From Chelydra serpentina (Eukaryota > Chordata > Testudines > Chelydridae): a stretch of 64,000 bases of DNA. The position numbers were made by a program, and so were the translations under genes. The stretch lies in assembly GCA_037349315.1 (NCBI GenBank), contig JBAIAC010000262.1:124001-188000 (forward strand), given 5' to 3'. The notes under the pieces are model-generated. The model did not search any database, had not been told where the DNA came from, and saw only the letters and a program-made list of their open reading frames with translations. Positions 42,005 through 51,536 of the stretch are shown here, piece by piece. Each line of letters begins with the position of its first letter. Within the stretch, counting starts at the first letter, position 1.

Positions 42005-42620
42005 TGCAATATCACATACAGGTAATGAACAAAACCGGCCCCAGGACCGACCCTTGGGTCACTCCACTTGATACCGGCTGCCAACTAGACATGGAGCCAT
42101 TGATCACTACCCACTGAACCCGACCATCTAGCCAGTTTTCTAACCACCTTACCGTCCATTCATCCTGCCCATACTTCTTTAACTTGCTGGCAAGAACACT
42201 GTGTGGAGACCGTATCAAAAGCTTTGCTAAAGTCAAGGAATAACATGTCCACTGCTTTCCCATCATCCACAGAGCCAGTTATCTCATCATAAAAGGCAAT
42301 TAGGTTAGTCAGGCATGTCTTGTCCTTGGTGAATCCATGCTGACTGTTCCTGATCACTTTCCTCTCCTTTAAGTGGTTCAGAACTGATTCCTTGAGGACC
42401 TGTTCCATGATTTTTCCCAGGAACTGAAGTGAGACTGACTGGCCTGTAGTTCCCTGCATCCTCCCTTCTTGAAAGATGGGCACTATAGTAGCCTTTTTCC
42501 AGTCATCTGGGACCTCCACCCATCACCATGACTTTTCAAAGATAACAGCCAGTGGCCCTATAATCACATTTACCAACTGTTTTTGCACCCTCAGCTGCAG
42601 TGCATCCAGCCCAAAGTCAG
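42005..42620 (-). mobile_element. CR1 LINE, reverse transcriptase palm region
   Basis: The minus strand encodes [38 protein letters not shown] and then [16 protein letters not shown], conserved RT blocks of CR1. It is truncated at both ends with one frameshift near 42200. Confidence 0.88.
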
Positions 42621-42673
42621 GGAGGGTCCTCAAGAAACACCTTCAGAAGCTCTGGGGGGAATATCACAATCTC

Positions 42674-42746
42674 TGCCTTACCGGGAACTTGAACCCTGGA
42701 CCCTCAGATTAAAAGTCTGATGCTCGACCAACTGAGCTAGCCAGGC
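42674..42746 (-). tRNA. tRNA-Lys (TTT)
   Basis: 73 nt on the minus strand. It has GCCTGGC, the D arm TAGCTCAGTTGGTCGAGC, the loop CTTTTAA (TTT) and the T loop GGGTTCAAGTTCC. One acceptor mismatch and one T-stem mismatch suggest it is aging. It decodes AAA/AAG. Confidence 0.72.
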
Positions 42747-42759
42747 TCACATATTGAGC

Positions 42760-43642
42760 TGTTCCCCTTACACACATAGCACTTAAAGGAAGTGCCAGGG
42801 CCAGGTTTAGTAGTGAGCTGTAGGTAGGAGGGAGGAAGAGTCCAGCCCACCTCTTCTCCTCTGGGCACCTAAAGCAGAGGCGGCTGGTGCTGATAACTCC
42901 AAGGTAAGGCTTAAAAGTCACAGAGCAACCAAGGCAACCCCTCCCCCGAGGCACTGCCCCGCTGCGCTTTCCCCTGCGCCCCCCCGCTTCCCCCCCCCCC
43001 CCCCCCCGCCGCCATGCCGAACAGCTGAGAGGTGGCGGCTGGGCTAAAAAATGCCACAGCTTTTCGGCGGGAGGTGGGAACTGGCCGGAAGGTGAGTTGG
43101 GTGTGGATGGGGCGGGGCCCGCGGGGAGCTGCTCACCCACCAATTTTTCCCCAGGCAGGAAGCGCGGGTGGGTGGGGGGGAGGAGAGATCTGGGGAAGGG
43201 GCAGCGCCGGGAGTGGAGTTAGGCGCGAACACCCACCGGCGCCGACAAAAGTCAGCGCCTATGTTCCGGCATGTCTGGGTACCTCCACTGACACGTCTCT
43301 CAGTGATTCCAGCTGTTAGTGCGGGAGCCTCACTGCTAGTGCAGACTAGGCAGTTTCTTACATCAGAGTCAACGTCCCCAAGCAGGACTAATGCTGAGAC
43401 CTGGTGATCAGTGATCTCAGATCTGTTGGGCTGCAGCAAGACTCGAAATTGAGTCTCAATCAGCTCGGTTGTTACACAGCGAAGACCAAAAGGGTCAAAT
43501 GGTGCCTGGGCCCCTTAAGAAGAGCCCAGCCCATCAAGTACCAGCACTTGGCTCTCTCCTCTCTCAACTCCACTTAGCATTGTTTGGAGTCAATCCTTGC
43601 CTCTGTCAGCCTGGGGGACGGGGAGAACAGTCCTGAACAAGG
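42760..43642. other. GC-rich spacer with 19-20-bp poly-C run
   Basis: A homopolymer C run lies at about 42989-43008, followed by GCCGCCATG in a good start context, but only a short frame follows. No gene recognised. Confidence 0.35.
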
Positions 43643-43736
43643 GCTCCAGTGGTGCAGTGGGTTAGCGCACAGTACTTATACGGCAGTGCTGAGCGGAGAT
43701 ATGTGGTGGTTGTGAGTTTGAGCCTCACCTGGAGCA
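43643..43736 (+). tRNA. tRNA-Ile (TAT) with 20-nt intron
   Basis: 94 nt. Exon 1 is 43643-43680 (GCTCCAG start, ends CTTATA, anticodon TAT). The intron is 43681-43700. Exon 2 is 43701-43736 (GTGAGTTTGAGCCTCACC, then CTGGAGCA). Intron size and position are those of vertebrate Ile-TAT. The acceptor pairs perfectly. The 3' anticodon strand (ATGTGG) pairs poorly and T-loop C56 is T. It decodes the rare AUA codon. Confidence 0.8.
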
Positions 43737-44479
43737 CTGGTTTTCATCAACCCGATGGCTTTGTCCACATCTTTGGCCCCATGGACCCTAGAATTCCCTC
43801 CCAGGGGACACTGAGGGGGGAGGAATCAAAAATGCCCCTTCACTTATCACCTCCTCTGCAGAGTGCAGGTCAGAAACCACAAATCTACAATCCTTCCTCC
43901 CTCACCGGCCCCTATGCCAGGATCTCTCAAGCAGAGCCTAGAGCGCTGCCCATCCTTTGAGCCCCCCGACACCTTGTCAATCTTTGCTCCCCAACCCTCC
44001 TTTCTACATGTGAAAATCCCCATTGGGGAGGGAGAGGAGCAGGGAGCCAGCAGTCTCGGTGGCAGAATTATCTACGGCAGCGCGCTGAGTGGTTGGGGGG
44101 CTGAGCTACACCCCTTCGGAGCTTTTCAGGGATGAGATTCTGATTAATTGTAACACAAAGAAAATCTCTCCTGTTCGGGCCTGTTTGTCACCTTTTGGCT
44201 TGTGCCCCCTCAGCCTCTGTTCTTCCTGATAGGGGAGGTGCAGAGACAAGCCCCAGGCTTTCTGTCACAAAGTCTGTATCCACCTCTGAAATATTGCCAC
44301 TGGGAGAGTATGGCTCCCAATTTTCCCATAGAGGGATTGCAAGAACGGCTACCCAGTTGGGCCTGGGTGTGTCAGAGATCCAGGCTATAGGGGGCAGGTG
44401 ATCCAGGGCCTATAAGTCCCCTGCCTGAGGGGAGGTCTATGCATGTGGTGGCCCATAAGCACCACAGGTTTTAACCCTG
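43737..44479. other. Unrecognised intergenic sequence
   Basis: No gene, RNA or clear repeat seen. Confidence 0.35.
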
Positions 44480-44705
44480 TCCGCTTCCTCCCCTATGTCC
44501 CTTATTTACACAATATGGAAGTGCCCCTATGGCTGGGGATGTGAGTTTGTGGGCACAGCATTGTGCAGTGGGCTTCCAACACAACCTATAATTCAGCAAG
44601 GGGTTTGCAGATGGACCGTGGATGGAGGTAATTTTCTCTCCGCACAGCAGATTGGGGATACACTGGGACCAGCTCCTGGCTCTTTCTTTGTGAGCTGGTT
44701 CCCGT
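44480..44705. repeat. Inverted duplicate of 25310-25500
   Basis: It shares CCCTTATTTACACAATATGG, CCCCTATGGCTGGGGATGTG and GGGGTTTGCAGATGGACC with the reverse complement of 25310-25500. It is non-coding. Confidence 0.65.
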
Positions 44706-45186
44706 GAGGACTCACCAGAGATCACTGCAATCTATGTAGGGGGCAACCACCTGGAAATATTCTCCAGCCACCAGCTGATTTGGAAAGTTAAACACGATAT
44801 TGCACAACATAGAACTATGGGGCCAGGCCCCATGGAAAACAAAGGGGAGCAGGGAAGAGAGAGCACAGAAGAGAAGAGAAGGAGAGATGGGATAGAAAAA
44901 AGCCTCTAGAGCGGGAGCAGATGGAGAGAACCAGGGAGTACAGGGGACATGGTCAACCAATCGAGCTGCCTCCTAGGCCAGGCTGCCCAGCTTCAGGACT
45001 CAGAGGAAATGGAGCTCGCACCCCTACCTACAGGATCCCAGCATGACCAGCCTTCAGGATCAAACGTCCCTCTGGCGCTCAAGTCACAACAGTGAGCCGG
45101 CAAAAGACAGGCTCCCACGTCATTGGAGAGAGCAAGACGAACCCCTGGAACACCCAGGAGTGTTAAGTGGCAGAAGAGCTGCCCCA

Positions 45187-45257
45187 AGGTCCCACTGAGA
45201 CTTGAACTCGGATTGCAGGATTCAGAGCCCTGAGTGCTTCCCTGACACCATGGGAGC
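45187..45257 (-). tRNA. tRNA-Gln (CTG), degraded
   Basis: 71 nt on the minus strand, loop CTCTGAA (CTG), T arm CCGAGTTCAAGTCTCAG. Position 2:71 of the acceptor is mismatched and the D loop is altered (GTGTCAGGGAAGCAC). First member of a Gln-Lys-Val cassette. Confidence 0.6.
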
Positions 45258-45617
45258 AGTGAAAAGCACCCGGCACTCTTCTGACTTCCAGTGTAGAAGA
45301 GCCTGGGCGGAGACTAATTTACCATCCTTGCTCAAGGCCTCTCTGGCCAGCCCTGCATTTTCCCAACAAGTCAGCACGCAGCAGTTTGCTGTAGACCCAG
45401 AAGCCTTTCTTCCTCCACACTGTGAGGCCAGTGGGCGTGTGAGGAATTCCCAGGCAATAAATGGCCCTTGGGATGATGCCCTTCAGTCCCAGGCAGTAAA
45501 TGGCCCTTCCTAGGAAAGCCCAAGTCCTGAAAAGAAAAGAGTAACGTCAAGGAGGGGACTGAAGAGCTGACTCCTAACGCTCTCAGGGGACACCGCAGGG
45601 GGAAATGATCTTCCCCA

Positions 45618-45690
45618 CACTTGACCAGGGGCTTGAATCCTGGACCCTCAGATTAAAAGACTGATGTTTTACCAACTGAGCTAGCCAGGC
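45618..45690 (-). tRNA. tRNA-Lys (TTT), degraded
   Basis: 73 nt on the minus strand, D arm TAGCTCAGTTGGTAAAAC, loop CTTTTAA, T loop GGATTCAAGCCCC. The acceptor has a mismatch at position 3 and the anticodon stem one. Second member of the cassette. Confidence 0.6.
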
Positions 45691-45882
45691 TCAGGGAGTA
45701 AACGAGTAAGTTTGGTGCAGAAGAGAAACTCGCCAAGAAAAAGAGGGCAGGAAACAAGAGCTTTCTCAGCTCATTTCCCCACCCTCTGTCCTGTCCCACG
45801 TGTTTAGATGGGGGTTATCCCAGTGGCAAAAAGGGGAGCACCTTGCTGGGCAGCTAAGGGACCTGAGAAAAGTAAAACTTCA

Positions 45883-45955
45883 TCTTTCTGCCTGGTTTAA
45901 AGCCAGGGCCCTTTTGCATGTCAGGCAAATGTGATAACCACGACAGGACAGAAAC
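45883..45955 (-). pseudogene. tRNA-Val-like with GAC anticodon, B box damaged
   Basis: 73 nt on the minus strand, GTTTCTG/CAGAAAG, D arm GTGGTTATCA, loop CTGACAT giving GAC. The T loop reads CTTTAAA, so the B box is damaged. Third member of the cassette. A second GAC copy is at 47843. Confidence 0.6.
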
Positions 45956-45980
45956 TCTGCAACAGGGATCTGCCTCTCCC

Positions 45981-46476
45981 CTCAGAGAGCAACAGTGACA
46001 CCGGGTGGCCACGTGGGGTAACGCACACAGCGTCTCTCTCAGAGAGCAACAGTGACACCGGGTGGCCACGTGGGGTAACGCACACAGCATCTCTCTCAGA
46101 CAGCGACAGTGACACCGGGTGGCCACGTGGGGTAATGCACACAGCGTCTCTCTCAGAGAGCAACAGTGACACCGGGTGGCCACGTGGGGTAATGCACACA
46201 GCGTCTCTCTCAGAGAGCAACAGTGACACCGTGTGGCCACGTGGGGTAATACACACAGCGTCTCTCTCAGAGAGCAACAGTGACACCGGGTGGCCACGTG
46301 GGGTAATGCACACAGCGTCTCTCTCAGAGAGCAACAGTGACACCGGGTGGCCACGTGGGGTAACTCACACAGCATCTCTCTCAGAGAGCAACAGTGACAC
46401 CGGGTGGCCACGTGGGGTAATGCACACAGCATCTCTCAGAGAGCGACAATGACACTGGGTGGCCACGTGGGGTAAT
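45981..46476 (-). repeat. 57-bp minisatellite, about 8-9 units, inverted
   Basis: The reverse complement of the unit at 28261-29237, with one CACGTG per unit. It lies between a Val-like pseudogene and the Val-AAC gene at 46510, where the paralogous cassette at 47.9 kb has none. Confidence 0.92.
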
Positions 46477-46509
46477 GAGCACCAGCCAGGTGGATAGATG
46501 TTGAAAGAA

Positions 46510-46582
46510 GTTTCTGTAGTGTAGTGGTTATCACATTTGCTTAACACGGAAAAGGCCCCTGGTTCGAAACCAGGCAGAAACA
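46510..46582 (+). tRNA. tRNA-Val (AAC)
   Basis: 73 nt. GTTTCTG pairs with CAGAAAC. D arm GTAGTGGTTATCA, loop TTAACAC (AAC), T arm CTGGTTCGAAACCAG perfect. A TTTT terminator is about 11 bp downstream. The anticodon stem has one G:G mismatch. The flank is shared with 7776-7848. Confidence 0.85.
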
Positions 46583-46589
46583 TGATGGC

Positions 46590-47062
46590 TTCCTTTTCCC
46601 AGCTTCCCCTAGCTGTCCAGCAAGGCACTCCTCCTTCTGCCAGTGCCCTGTCCTTGGGATAACCCCAACCCCGGTGGGACAGAGAGTGGTGAAATGAGCT
46701 GAGGAAGCGACAGATGAGACCCTAGAAGGGGAGGGGAAATGGCAGCTCCACAGAAGGTCTTCAGTGCTCCGATGCCCCAGTTATAGGCACCCTGGCCTGA
46801 CCTAGACAGAGAAAAGACAAAGAGGGATCCAGCCCCCCCTACAGTGATCCCATGGACAAGAATCTGGCTGGGAGTGGGGTGAAGGTTCCCTCTGGACAGA
46901 GGGAGCTGAAATCTCTCAGCGTCCTGGAATTTAAGTGATGCATCAAACCCTGCCCGGGTGGGGGCTGAGGTTCATCAGCAGAAGGTTGGGCAGTAGGTCA
47001 ACCAATCCGGCTGCCTCCTAGGCCAGCCTGCAGCCCGGATTCAGGACTCAGAGGAAATGGAA
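46590..47062. other. Spacer; duplicated flanks
   Basis: 46590-46700 is shared, inverted, with 7640-7775. 46999-47062 is shared with 44956-45020. No gene. Confidence 0.5.
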
Positions 47063-47213
47063 GTGCTGCCGAACAGCGCCGCCGGGTGAGTGCAAGGGGA
47101 GGCGCTTTTTTTTTAGCTCTGTTCCCCCTTAAAAAAATTTTTTAAGGCGCCGCTTCTGCTCAGAGAGGGAGCAGCTGCTATCTCCGCTCCTCACCTGGCT
47201 AAGCTACTGAGTG
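47063..47213. mobile_element. Partial hAT-like element inside a tRNA cassette
   Basis: GCCGCCGGGTGAGTGCAAGG to CACCTGGCTAAGCTACTGAG resembles the 3' part of the element at 22778-23132. It interrupts sequence that is continuous in the cassette at 45.0-45.2 kb. Confidence 0.5.
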
Positions 47214-47237
47214 TTAGGTGGCAAAAGAGATGCCCTA

Positions 47238-47309
47238 AGATCCCACCAAGATTTGAACTTGGATAGCAGGATTCAAAGTCCTGAGCGCCAGCCCTTACAC
47301 CATGGGAGA
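47238..47309 (-). tRNA. tRNA-Gln (TTG)
   Basis: 72 nt on the minus strand, loop CTTTGAA (TTG), T arm CCAAGTTCAAATCTTGG perfect. The two outermost acceptor pairs are mismatched. It decodes CAA. It is paralogous to the Gln-CTG genes at 45187 and 52778, with a different anticodon. Confidence 0.65.
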
Positions 47310-47573
47310 ACACCCCGTGTTTGTCTGACTTCCAGTGTAGAAGGGCCTGGGCGGACAATAATTTGCCTTCCTTGCTCAAGGCATCTAAGGTCTCTCTGGC
47401 CAGCCCTGCATTTGCTCAACAAGTCGGCACGCAGCGGTTTGCTGTAGATCCAGAAGCCTTTCTTCCTCCAGACTGTGAGGACACTGGGCACCTGAAGAAG
47501 TTGCCCCTTCAGTTATGAAAGAGGGTACTGAACAGGCGACGCCTGAAGTTCTTGGGGTAAATGATCACTCCTG

Positions 47574-47646
47574 CACCTGACCAAGAGCTTGAACCCTGGA
47601 CCCTCAGATTAAAAGTCTGATGCTCGACCAACTGAGCTAGCCAGGC
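47574..47646 (-). tRNA. tRNA-Lys (TTT)
   Basis: 73 nt on the minus strand. GCCTGGC pairs with GTCAGGT (G:U allowed), D arm TAGCTCAGTTGGTCGAGC, loop CTTTTAA, T arm CAGGGTTCAAGCTCTTG. All stems close, some with G:U. Confidence 0.78.
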
Positions 47647-47842
47647 TCACGTAAAACAGTGGCAAGTTTGGTGCAGAAGAGAAACTAACCAAAAAAAAGC
47701 AGGCAGGAAACAACAGCTTTCTCCGGCACGCTTTCTCAGCTCATTTCCCCACCCTCTGTCCTGCAGGGGTTGGGCTGATCCCAGTGGCAAAAAGAGGAGC
47801 ACCTTGCTGGACAGCTAAGGGACCTGAGAAAAGGAAGCTTCA

Positions 47843-47915
47843 TGTTTCTGGGTGGTTTCAAACCAGAGGCTTTTGGCGTGTCAGGCAAATGTGATAACCA
47901 CTACACGGCAGAAAC
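47843..47915 (-). tRNA. tRNA-Val-like with GAC anticodon
   Basis: 73 nt on the minus strand. GTTTCTG pairs perfectly with CAGAAAC. D arm GTAGTGGTTATCA, loop CTGACAC (GAC), T loop GGTTTGAAACC with C56 to T. GAC is unexpected for eukaryotic Val, which uses A34/inosine for GUC. Confidence 0.6.
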
Positions 47916-48015
47916 TCTGCAACAGGGCTTTGCCCCACACCTCAAATTCCATCCACTTGGCCAGCGCTCGCCCTGTCACACCCCAATGGGCGAACCTGGA
48001 GAAAGTGGTGGCAGC

Positions 48016-48105
48016 TCTTCGATGGGTCGGCTGGTAGAGCAAAGAACTGGAGCCGGCTCCCAGGAAATCATCCTTACCTCGCCCTTGTGACTCCAGCTCG
48101 AAGGA
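48016..48105 (+). pseudogene. tRNA-Tyr-derived gene with 17-nt intron and GGA anticodon
   Basis: 90 nt. TCTTCGA pairs with TCGAAGG. Exon 1 is 37 nt ending CTGGAG, the intron 48053-48069, exon 2 36 nt starting ATCCTTACC. The anticodon is GGA. The T loop (CTTGTGACTCC) is degraded. It lies 100 bp from the Val-like gene, in the same arrangement as 7776/7950. Confidence 0.65.
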
Positions 48106-48286
48106 GAGCTTCTTTCCTTCCCCTTGCTGAGAAAGAGCAAGAGAAGACAGAAAGCTCACATGGGCCAACTGGGTACACCAGCCCACGCTGCTTTTCCCTG
48201 CTGGGGAGTGTGAAATAAGGGACTCGTGGCAGGTAAAGCCACTGCTGCGCTTCCAGAAAACAGCCCAGCCCTGCGCCCACAGAGCA

Positions 48287-48358
48287 GGCTAAAGCCTGCG
48301 GGTGAACTAAGGTCTCTAGATATTCAGTCTAATGCTCTCCTCACTGAGCTACTTCAGC
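48287..48358 (-). pseudogene. tRNA-Phe (GAA)-like
   Basis: 72 nt on the minus strand. GCTGAAG pairs with CTTTAGC. D arm TAGCTCAGTGAGGAGAGC, loop CTGAATA (GAA), anticodon stem TTAGA/TCTAG nearly complete. The T arm CTTAGTTCACCCGCAG does not fold, so probably inactive. Confidence 0.55.
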
Positions 48359-48597
48359 ACCTACAAGGGACCTGCTTTAGGCTGCTGCTTCTCTGTCTGG
48401 GATGTTTCTGTCAGTCCTGGCACACAAGAAGGACGTCATTGCGAGAGGCCCAGGAGGGGAAGATGAATTCTTGCCGGCCTCACTCAGCCCTGTGAAGTAT
48501 TACCCTGGACTCAGCTCTCCATTGGTCTGTCTGCTTTGGGGCAGGGACCATAACACGTCCTGTCTAAAGAAGTGGCTTGGAGAAACTTTTCCCATAT

Positions 48598-48670
48598 GAC
48601 CACGTGGCCTAATGGAGCAGGCGTCTGACTTTGGATCAGAAGATTGAGGGTTCGAGTCCCGTTGTGCTTG
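48598..48670 (+). tRNA. Arg-TCG-like tRNA body with TTG anticodon
   Basis: 73 nt, near-identical to the Arg-TCG at 10677 in the D, anticodon and T arms (GAGGGTTCGAGTCCC perfect). The loop is CTTTGGA, giving TTG, a Gln anticodon. The acceptor stem has two mismatches. A TTTT terminator follows within 10 bp. It is possibly a pseudogene with an anticodon shift. Confidence 0.62.
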
Positions 48671-48852
48671 TGCAGTTTTCTCTTTGTGCTGAAAGCCCTG
48701 CTCCCTTCAGGGCTGGAGCCTCTTCTTGGCGGCTCAGGCCAATGCTCTGGGTTCAGCTAGAGCCCTGGGAAGGAGGTGTCCCCCAGGCACGTTTTTGTCC
48801 TTGAACGGTACGCTGCCACCACCAAGTGATTTAAACAAACATTCAGGGTGGG

Positions 48853-49545
48853 TGTAACAAAGTGGGACTGTTCCTAATGTTTCCTCTGAATACTGAGTGG
48901 GTGCCTCAGTTTCCCCTATGCCTCAGTTTCCCCTTTATCTTTCTTAAGTCTCTAGGTGGTGGGATAAGGGTGTGTGATTGTTGCAAAGCCCTAGAGGGCC
49001 AGTATGATGACAGAGAATGGCCGACACCCTGTCTTGTGGCAACTGCTGGCCTGGGCACCTTCCCTGCAAAGGAGCCGGCTGAAGGGCTTGGCGAACAAAG
49101 GGATCAGGTGATCTCCTGGCCCGGGAAGGAGACAAAGGCAGAGGTGGGGCTGGAGAGTTCGGAGCTGGCTGGGCACATGGAGAGAGGACCAGATGGGCTC
49201 TGGCCTCCCCACCCCCCAAGATGAACCTGACTGAGGGGTCCTGTTCTCTGTACCTACAAGCTCTGGTTGAGACCCTGTTCCTGTTGTGTAATAAACCTCC
49301 TGTTTCACTGTCCGGCTGAGAGTCACGTCTGACTGCGGAGTTGGGGGGCAGGGCCCTCTGGCTTCCCCACGAGCTCCGCTGGGTGAAGAAGGGGATGCTG
49401 AATGCTCCGGGGTCAGACCCAGGAAGGTGGAAGCTGGGGAAGCTTCTTGCCCTGGAGACAGTCGGCTCAGCGAGGAGGCTCCTCCAGAGTCCTGACTGGC
49501 TTCGTAGGGAGCAGTTCCAGAGCATCGCCCGGGGACTCTGTGACA
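48853..49545 (+). mobile_element. Solo LTR, TGTAACAAAG family
   Basis: TGTAACAAAGTGGGACTG to GGGACTCTGTGACA, 693 bp, with AATAAACC. The structure parallels the element B LTRs. It is duplicated, inverted, at 9719-10403. No clean flanking repeat is seen, as expected if the block was duplicated after insertion and then eroded. Confidence 0.72.
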
Positions 49546-49577
49546 GGGGCATCGGCAGAGCAGTGACTGGGGAGTCC

Positions 49578-50140
49578 TCCCCCTCACAGCCCCTCCCCCT
49601 CACACTGACACCCCCATGGACCCTCCCCCTCACAGCCCCTCCCCCTCACACTGACACCCCCATGGACCCTCCCCCTCACAGCCCCTCCCCCTCACACTGA
49701 CACCCCCATGGACCCTCCCCCTCACAGCCCCTCCCCCTCACACTGACACCCCCATGGACCCTCCCCCTCACAGCCCCTCCCTTCACACTGACACCCCCAT
49801 GGACCCTCCCCCTCACAGCCCCTCCCCCTCACACTGACACCCCCATGGACCCTCCCCCTCACAGCCCCTCCCCCTCACTCTGATACCCCCATGGACCCTC
49901 CCCCTCACAGTCCCTCCCCCTCACACTGACACCCCCATGGACCCTCCCCCTCACAGCCCCTCCCCCTCACACTGACACCCCCATGGACCCTCCCCCTCCC
50001 AGCCCCTCCCCTTCACACTGACACACCCATGGACCCTCCCCCTCACAGCCCCTCCCCCTCACACTGACACCCTCACAGCCCCTCCCCCTAACAGCCCCTC
50101 CCCCTCACAATGACACCCCCACGGACCCTCCCCCTCACAG
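49578..50140 (-). repeat. 46-bp minisatellite, inverted copy
   Basis: About 12 units with cores CCCCTCCCCCTCACACTGAC and CCCCCATGGACCCTCCCCCT. It is the reverse complement of the array at 8833-9687, with fewer units. Confidence 0.9.
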
Positions 50141-50666
50141 CCCCTCCTCTCACACACGCTTGTTCGCTGGGCTCTGACATTACAAACCCAGGGGGGAGGT
50201 TTCTGAGGATTTACTCCCTGAGCCCCTCCCCCTCTCACCGCTCCCCTGAGTGCAGAGGGGCTGGGCTCAGGCAGCCAGTTTCACCCAGGGATTTCCCAGC
50301 CCAGGCCCCCGAGTCTCCTCTGCCCGTATCTACCAGTGACACTGCGCGTGGGCGGTGGCTACAAGGGGCTCGGGGAGGCTGAACCTCCCCAAACGGGGCA
50401 AGAAATGCTGGTGGGACGCACCCCCCTTGGAGGGGGGCTGGGCGCTGCCTTGGGACAGACCCTCCCAAGGAGTGGGGGAGTCACCGGCACTCAGACCTCA
50501 CGCACAGGCCTGGCTCTCGCCTTCAGCCCAGGCAGCCAGAGGGGCCGGGGAGCTCCCTGGCAGTCCGACCCCTCAGCCACCTCTAGCCTCACGGCCTCGG
50601 CTCCTGGCGCTCTGCTGGTCGCCCCCTCGCTTGCAGGCCCAGAGCAAAAAGAAACAAGCACCTGCC

Positions 50667-50738
50667 TAGCAGAGGATGGTTTCGATCCATCGAGCTCTGG
50701 GTTATGGGCCCAGCACGCTGCCGCTGCGCCACTCTGCT
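50667..50738 (-). tRNA. Initiator tRNA-Met (CAT)
   Basis: 72 nt on the minus strand, identical in key parts to 8242-8313: AGCAGAG ends, loop GCCCATAAC, T loop ATCGAAA. The downstream minus strand has the same CTTTTTG terminator. Inverted duplicate. Confidence 0.94.
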
Positions 50739-50889
50739 GGGTCTCTGCCCACAGCATCCAGCCCCCAGCCTCCACCATCCACACTAGCGCCTTGCGAGCG
50801 CTGGCGCTGGCCAGCAGAGATCTCAGCCACAATGCCCCAGATGGGCAAACGCTGTGGGCTCCTGAAGCCTCTGCCCCCCTATGGATCCC

Positions 50890-51536
50890 CCCCTAACCCT
50901 TCACGCTGCTCCTGTCTGTAGAATGGGAATGGAGCGGAGACAGTGCAGGAGCCTCTGGGGACTCAGATTTGAGGCTTTGGGAGAGACAGATTGTCTGAGA
51001 CGTCAGAGCGCTGTGACCCTGCAGCCACCCCCGAAATCAGGGGCCTGTTCCAGCCCTGAGTCTGGGCTCCCGGGATCCCTCCCACGGAGCAGCGTGACCA
51101 CAGAATACAGCCTGGAAATAGGCATGTGAAACTAACCCCTGCTCTCCCTGACAGGGCCTCCCCTAGACCAAAAGACACCCCAGGAAAAAGATTATTTGCT
51201 GACCCCCCATATGTTAAAATTCTGAATACCTGATTTTGTATTGCATTTGTAGCTCATTTTATGATTTTCTTGCCCAATTTGGATGCATGATTTTCTCTAT
51301 CATAGAAGAGGATAAATTTACATGCCAGGATCTGTAAATCTGTATTTTTCATTGCATATCTGAGCAAATAAAAAAAATCCTTTAAACTGAGCACATAGAA
51401 ACTCTTTAATTTGAACTATAACTGAAATGTACTAACATCTAGAAATGGAACTGTCACCAGCACAGGGTGGACCAGTATTAAATAGTGTCACAGTAAGAGA
51501 CAGTGTTAGAAAGTTAACCCTGGAAAGACTCTTGCA
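50890..51536. other. Unrecognised sequence, AT-rich in its second half
   Basis: No gene. From about 51180 the base composition turns AT-rich with no identifiable repeat. Confidence 0.35.

Noticed and set aside
42980..43120. Possible first exon starting at GCCGCCATG
   Set aside because: The frame is short, follows a homopolymer C run, and no downstream exon is recognisable.
44400..44480. Possible tRNA-like fold near 44430
   Set aside because: No A box or B box and no closing acceptor stem could be drawn.
45854..46452. Frames of 140-192 codons in the 46 kb repeat
   Set aside because: Same 57-bp minisatellite in inverted orientation; periodic artefact.
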